Shown here in pieces: positions 62,590-64,000 of a stretch of DNA of 64,000 bases. The position numbers and the translations under genes are program-made. Each line of letters starts with the position of its first letter. The stretch's first letter is position 1. This DNA is from Rhodoluna sp. (GTDB lineage: Bacteria; Actinomycetota; Actinomycetes; Actinomycetales; Microbacteriaceae), in NCBI RefSeq assembly GCF_024639375.1, contig NZ_JAHEIM010000002.1, positions 62,001 to 126,000 on the forward strand, read 5' to 3'. The notes below the pieces were generated by a model that was not told the origin of the DNA, made no database searches, and saw only the letters and a program-made list of their open reading frames with translations.

Positions 62590-63898
62590 CCACGGTGTCT
62601 AGTGCGCCGCGAGTTGCCCAGCCAACCTGCTTGCCATCGGCACTGCGCGCAAACATCGCATAAGCCAAGCGAGTGCCATCTTTGGCATCGATGATTCCGG
62701 CGAGGCTATAAAGACCGGGGATGAATCCCGACTTTCCCTTCACGCTATTTTTTGCAACCGCATTCACGCCGTTGAAGCGACCAGCAAGGGTTCCAGATTT
62801 TCCGGCAACCGGCAAATATGTTTCAAGCGGTGCCAAGGTGCTGGTTGGGTCAGCGGCGGAGGCCATTAGGTGAGCAATGATTTGCGGAGTGACTCGATTA
62901 GCTTGAGCCAAACCAGATGCATCTTTCATCACTAGGCCAGTTGAGTCAATCGATAAACTCTCGAGCACCTTCTTGGTCAACGGTTCAACCGAGTCAAAAC
63001 TGCCAGGCAGCCCAGCCGCAATTGCTGCATGTCTCGCGATGAACTCAGTCTCGGTGTTATCCGAAGCCATCATTGCGTGATGCAACCAAAAGTCCATAGG
63101 CTGACTCGAAACGCTGGTTAGTTCGACAGCGCTTTTTGGAGCGGTGCCGACAACTACGGTTGCATTCGCTGCGAGGGCTTTGAGTGCCTTTTTGAAAAGG
63201 GCACCAGTTTTGCCAACTGGGTCTGTGCTTCGATAACCGTCATAAGCCAAACTCGTGATGTCACCATTGGTGCGGTCACTATCTAATTGCAGTGCCGTGA
63301 TGTTTGAGATGTACCCGTTGGTGCGATCGCTAGCCTTCCAAAACGGATTGTAATTTGGCCCGGTGAAGAAACTGGAATCCAAAATGATTTTTGTGATTTC
63401 GGTGTCGCTCGACCATTTGTTGAGCACGTTGGTGGCAAGCGTTTCAAGTCGTGGTGCTGCCGTGTAAGCAGAGCGGCTGTCTTTAGTGAGTTGAGACAAA
63501 CTAAAGTCGCCGCCGCCACGCAGCACAATGGTTGAGGGCTGGCCCGGGATGGTGAGCACCGAGGTTTTAGCTCGGTATGTTTCAACCGGCAATTTGGTGA
63601 GTGCGGTTGCAGCTGTAAGCACCTTCAATACCGAGGCCGAAGGGGTCTGCTCGGCACCGCGAACATCGAGCAATGTCTTGCCAGTGGCAACATCAATCAC
63701 GTAGCCATAGAAGCGGCCCAGCGCCGGGTTACTGATGGCAGTCTTGGCTGAGCAGACGCCTGGAGCGGCGGGCGATTTAGTGGGGCTTGGGCTCGGGCTC
63801 GGGCTACCAACCGCAAAGGCCGGTGTTGCAGACAAACCAAACAGCAGGCTGCCTGCCACTACGGCAGCGCCTAAAAATGATTTGGTTTTGTTCACCAA
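62549..63898 (-). CDS. Second DacB-type D-alanyl-D-alanine carboxypeptidase / PBP4
   Basis: PSASVLKVLTAATAL (SxxK), SDNTETEFIARHA (SxN), KGKSGFIPG (KSG); 41 bp tail-to-tail overlap with CopC gene. Confidence 0.92.
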   Translation of the reverse strand: MVNKTKSFLGAAVVAGSLLFGLSATPAFAVGSPSPSPSPTKSPAAPGVCSAKTAISNPALGRFYGYVIDVATGKTLLDVRGAEQTPSASVLKVLTAATALTKLPVETYRAKTSVLTIPGQPSTIVLRGGGDFSLSQLTKDSRSAYTAAPRLETLATNVLNKWSSDTEITKIILDSSFFTGPNYNPFWKASDRTNGYISNITALQLDSDRTNGDITSLAYDGYRSTDPVGKTGALFKKALKALAANATVVVGTAPKSAVELTSVSSQPMDFWLHHAMMASDNTETEFIARHAAIAAGLPGSFDSVEPLTKKVLESLSIDSTGLVMKDASGLAQANRVTPQIIAHLMASAADPTSTLAPLETYLPVAGKSGTLAGRFNGVNAVAKNSVKGKSGFIPGLYSLAGIIDAKDGTRLAYAMFARSADGKQVGWATRGALDTVATRFFVCGAKLTK

Positions 63899-63920
63899 TC
63901 AAAAATAACCGCAGAAGAAC

Positions 63921-64000
63921 CTAGAGTTCGACTGCCTCGCCGTCGCGCGGTGCATGTGCGTGCCAGCCGAGTTGCGACTTGATTCGGTCACTAAAGATTT
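63921..64000 (-). CDS. C-terminal fragment of a CDS cut by the window end
   Basis: Minus-strand frame ...IFSDRIKSQLGWHAHAPRDGEAVEL* ends at CTA 63921-63923; too short for a functional call. Confidence 0.5.
   Translation of the reverse strand, partial: IFSDRIKSQLGWHAHAPRDGEAVEL

Overview
The window reads as chromosome of a moderately low-GC actinobacterium. The gene content (carD, regX3/senX3/phoU/gpmA, glnR, ppk1, fused ispDF) looks most like a Microbacteriaceae-type, possibly freshwater, organism; the lineage is inference. About 1-28.4 kb is conserved housekeeping and regulatory sequence: groEL with two CIRCE elements, csp, msrB, ArsC1-like reductase, DsbA-like protein, ugpC/msmK-type ATPase, rlmB, cysS, ispDF, carD, regX3-senX3-phoU-gpmA, ygfZ, glnR, ppk1, and tRNA-Thr and tRNA-Lys. 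Directly after tRNA-Lys, about 28.5-57.8 kb is a dense catabolic region for aromatic compounds. It contains (i) a Cre-like p-cresol/alkylphenol operon: cytochrome P450, split PEP-synthase-like phosphotransferase CreH/CreI, two HD-domain hydrolases, SDR, [2Fe-2S] ferredoxin, ferredoxin reductase, aldehyde dehydrogenase; (ii) a Zn-alcohol dehydrogenase/ROK pair divergent from a Liv-type ABC importer operon ending in a benzaldehyde-dehydrogenase-like gene; (iii) a tightly overlapping pobA-ligK-ligU-ligJ-ligI-ligA-ligB-ligC operon encoding a complete protocatechuate 4,5-(meta)-cleavage pathway to pyruvate plus oxaloacetate; and (iv) two IclR regulators with clear candidate palindromic operators. 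The main result is this apparently complete route: alkylphenol phosphorylation, P450 oxidation, 4-hydroxybenzoate, protocatechuate 4,5-cleavage. The window ends with a DUF1737/histone-tail-like protein, galT-galK, and two PBP4-type carboxypeptidases flanking a CopC-domain protein. All function calls are from reading the translated sequences; no database search was run.
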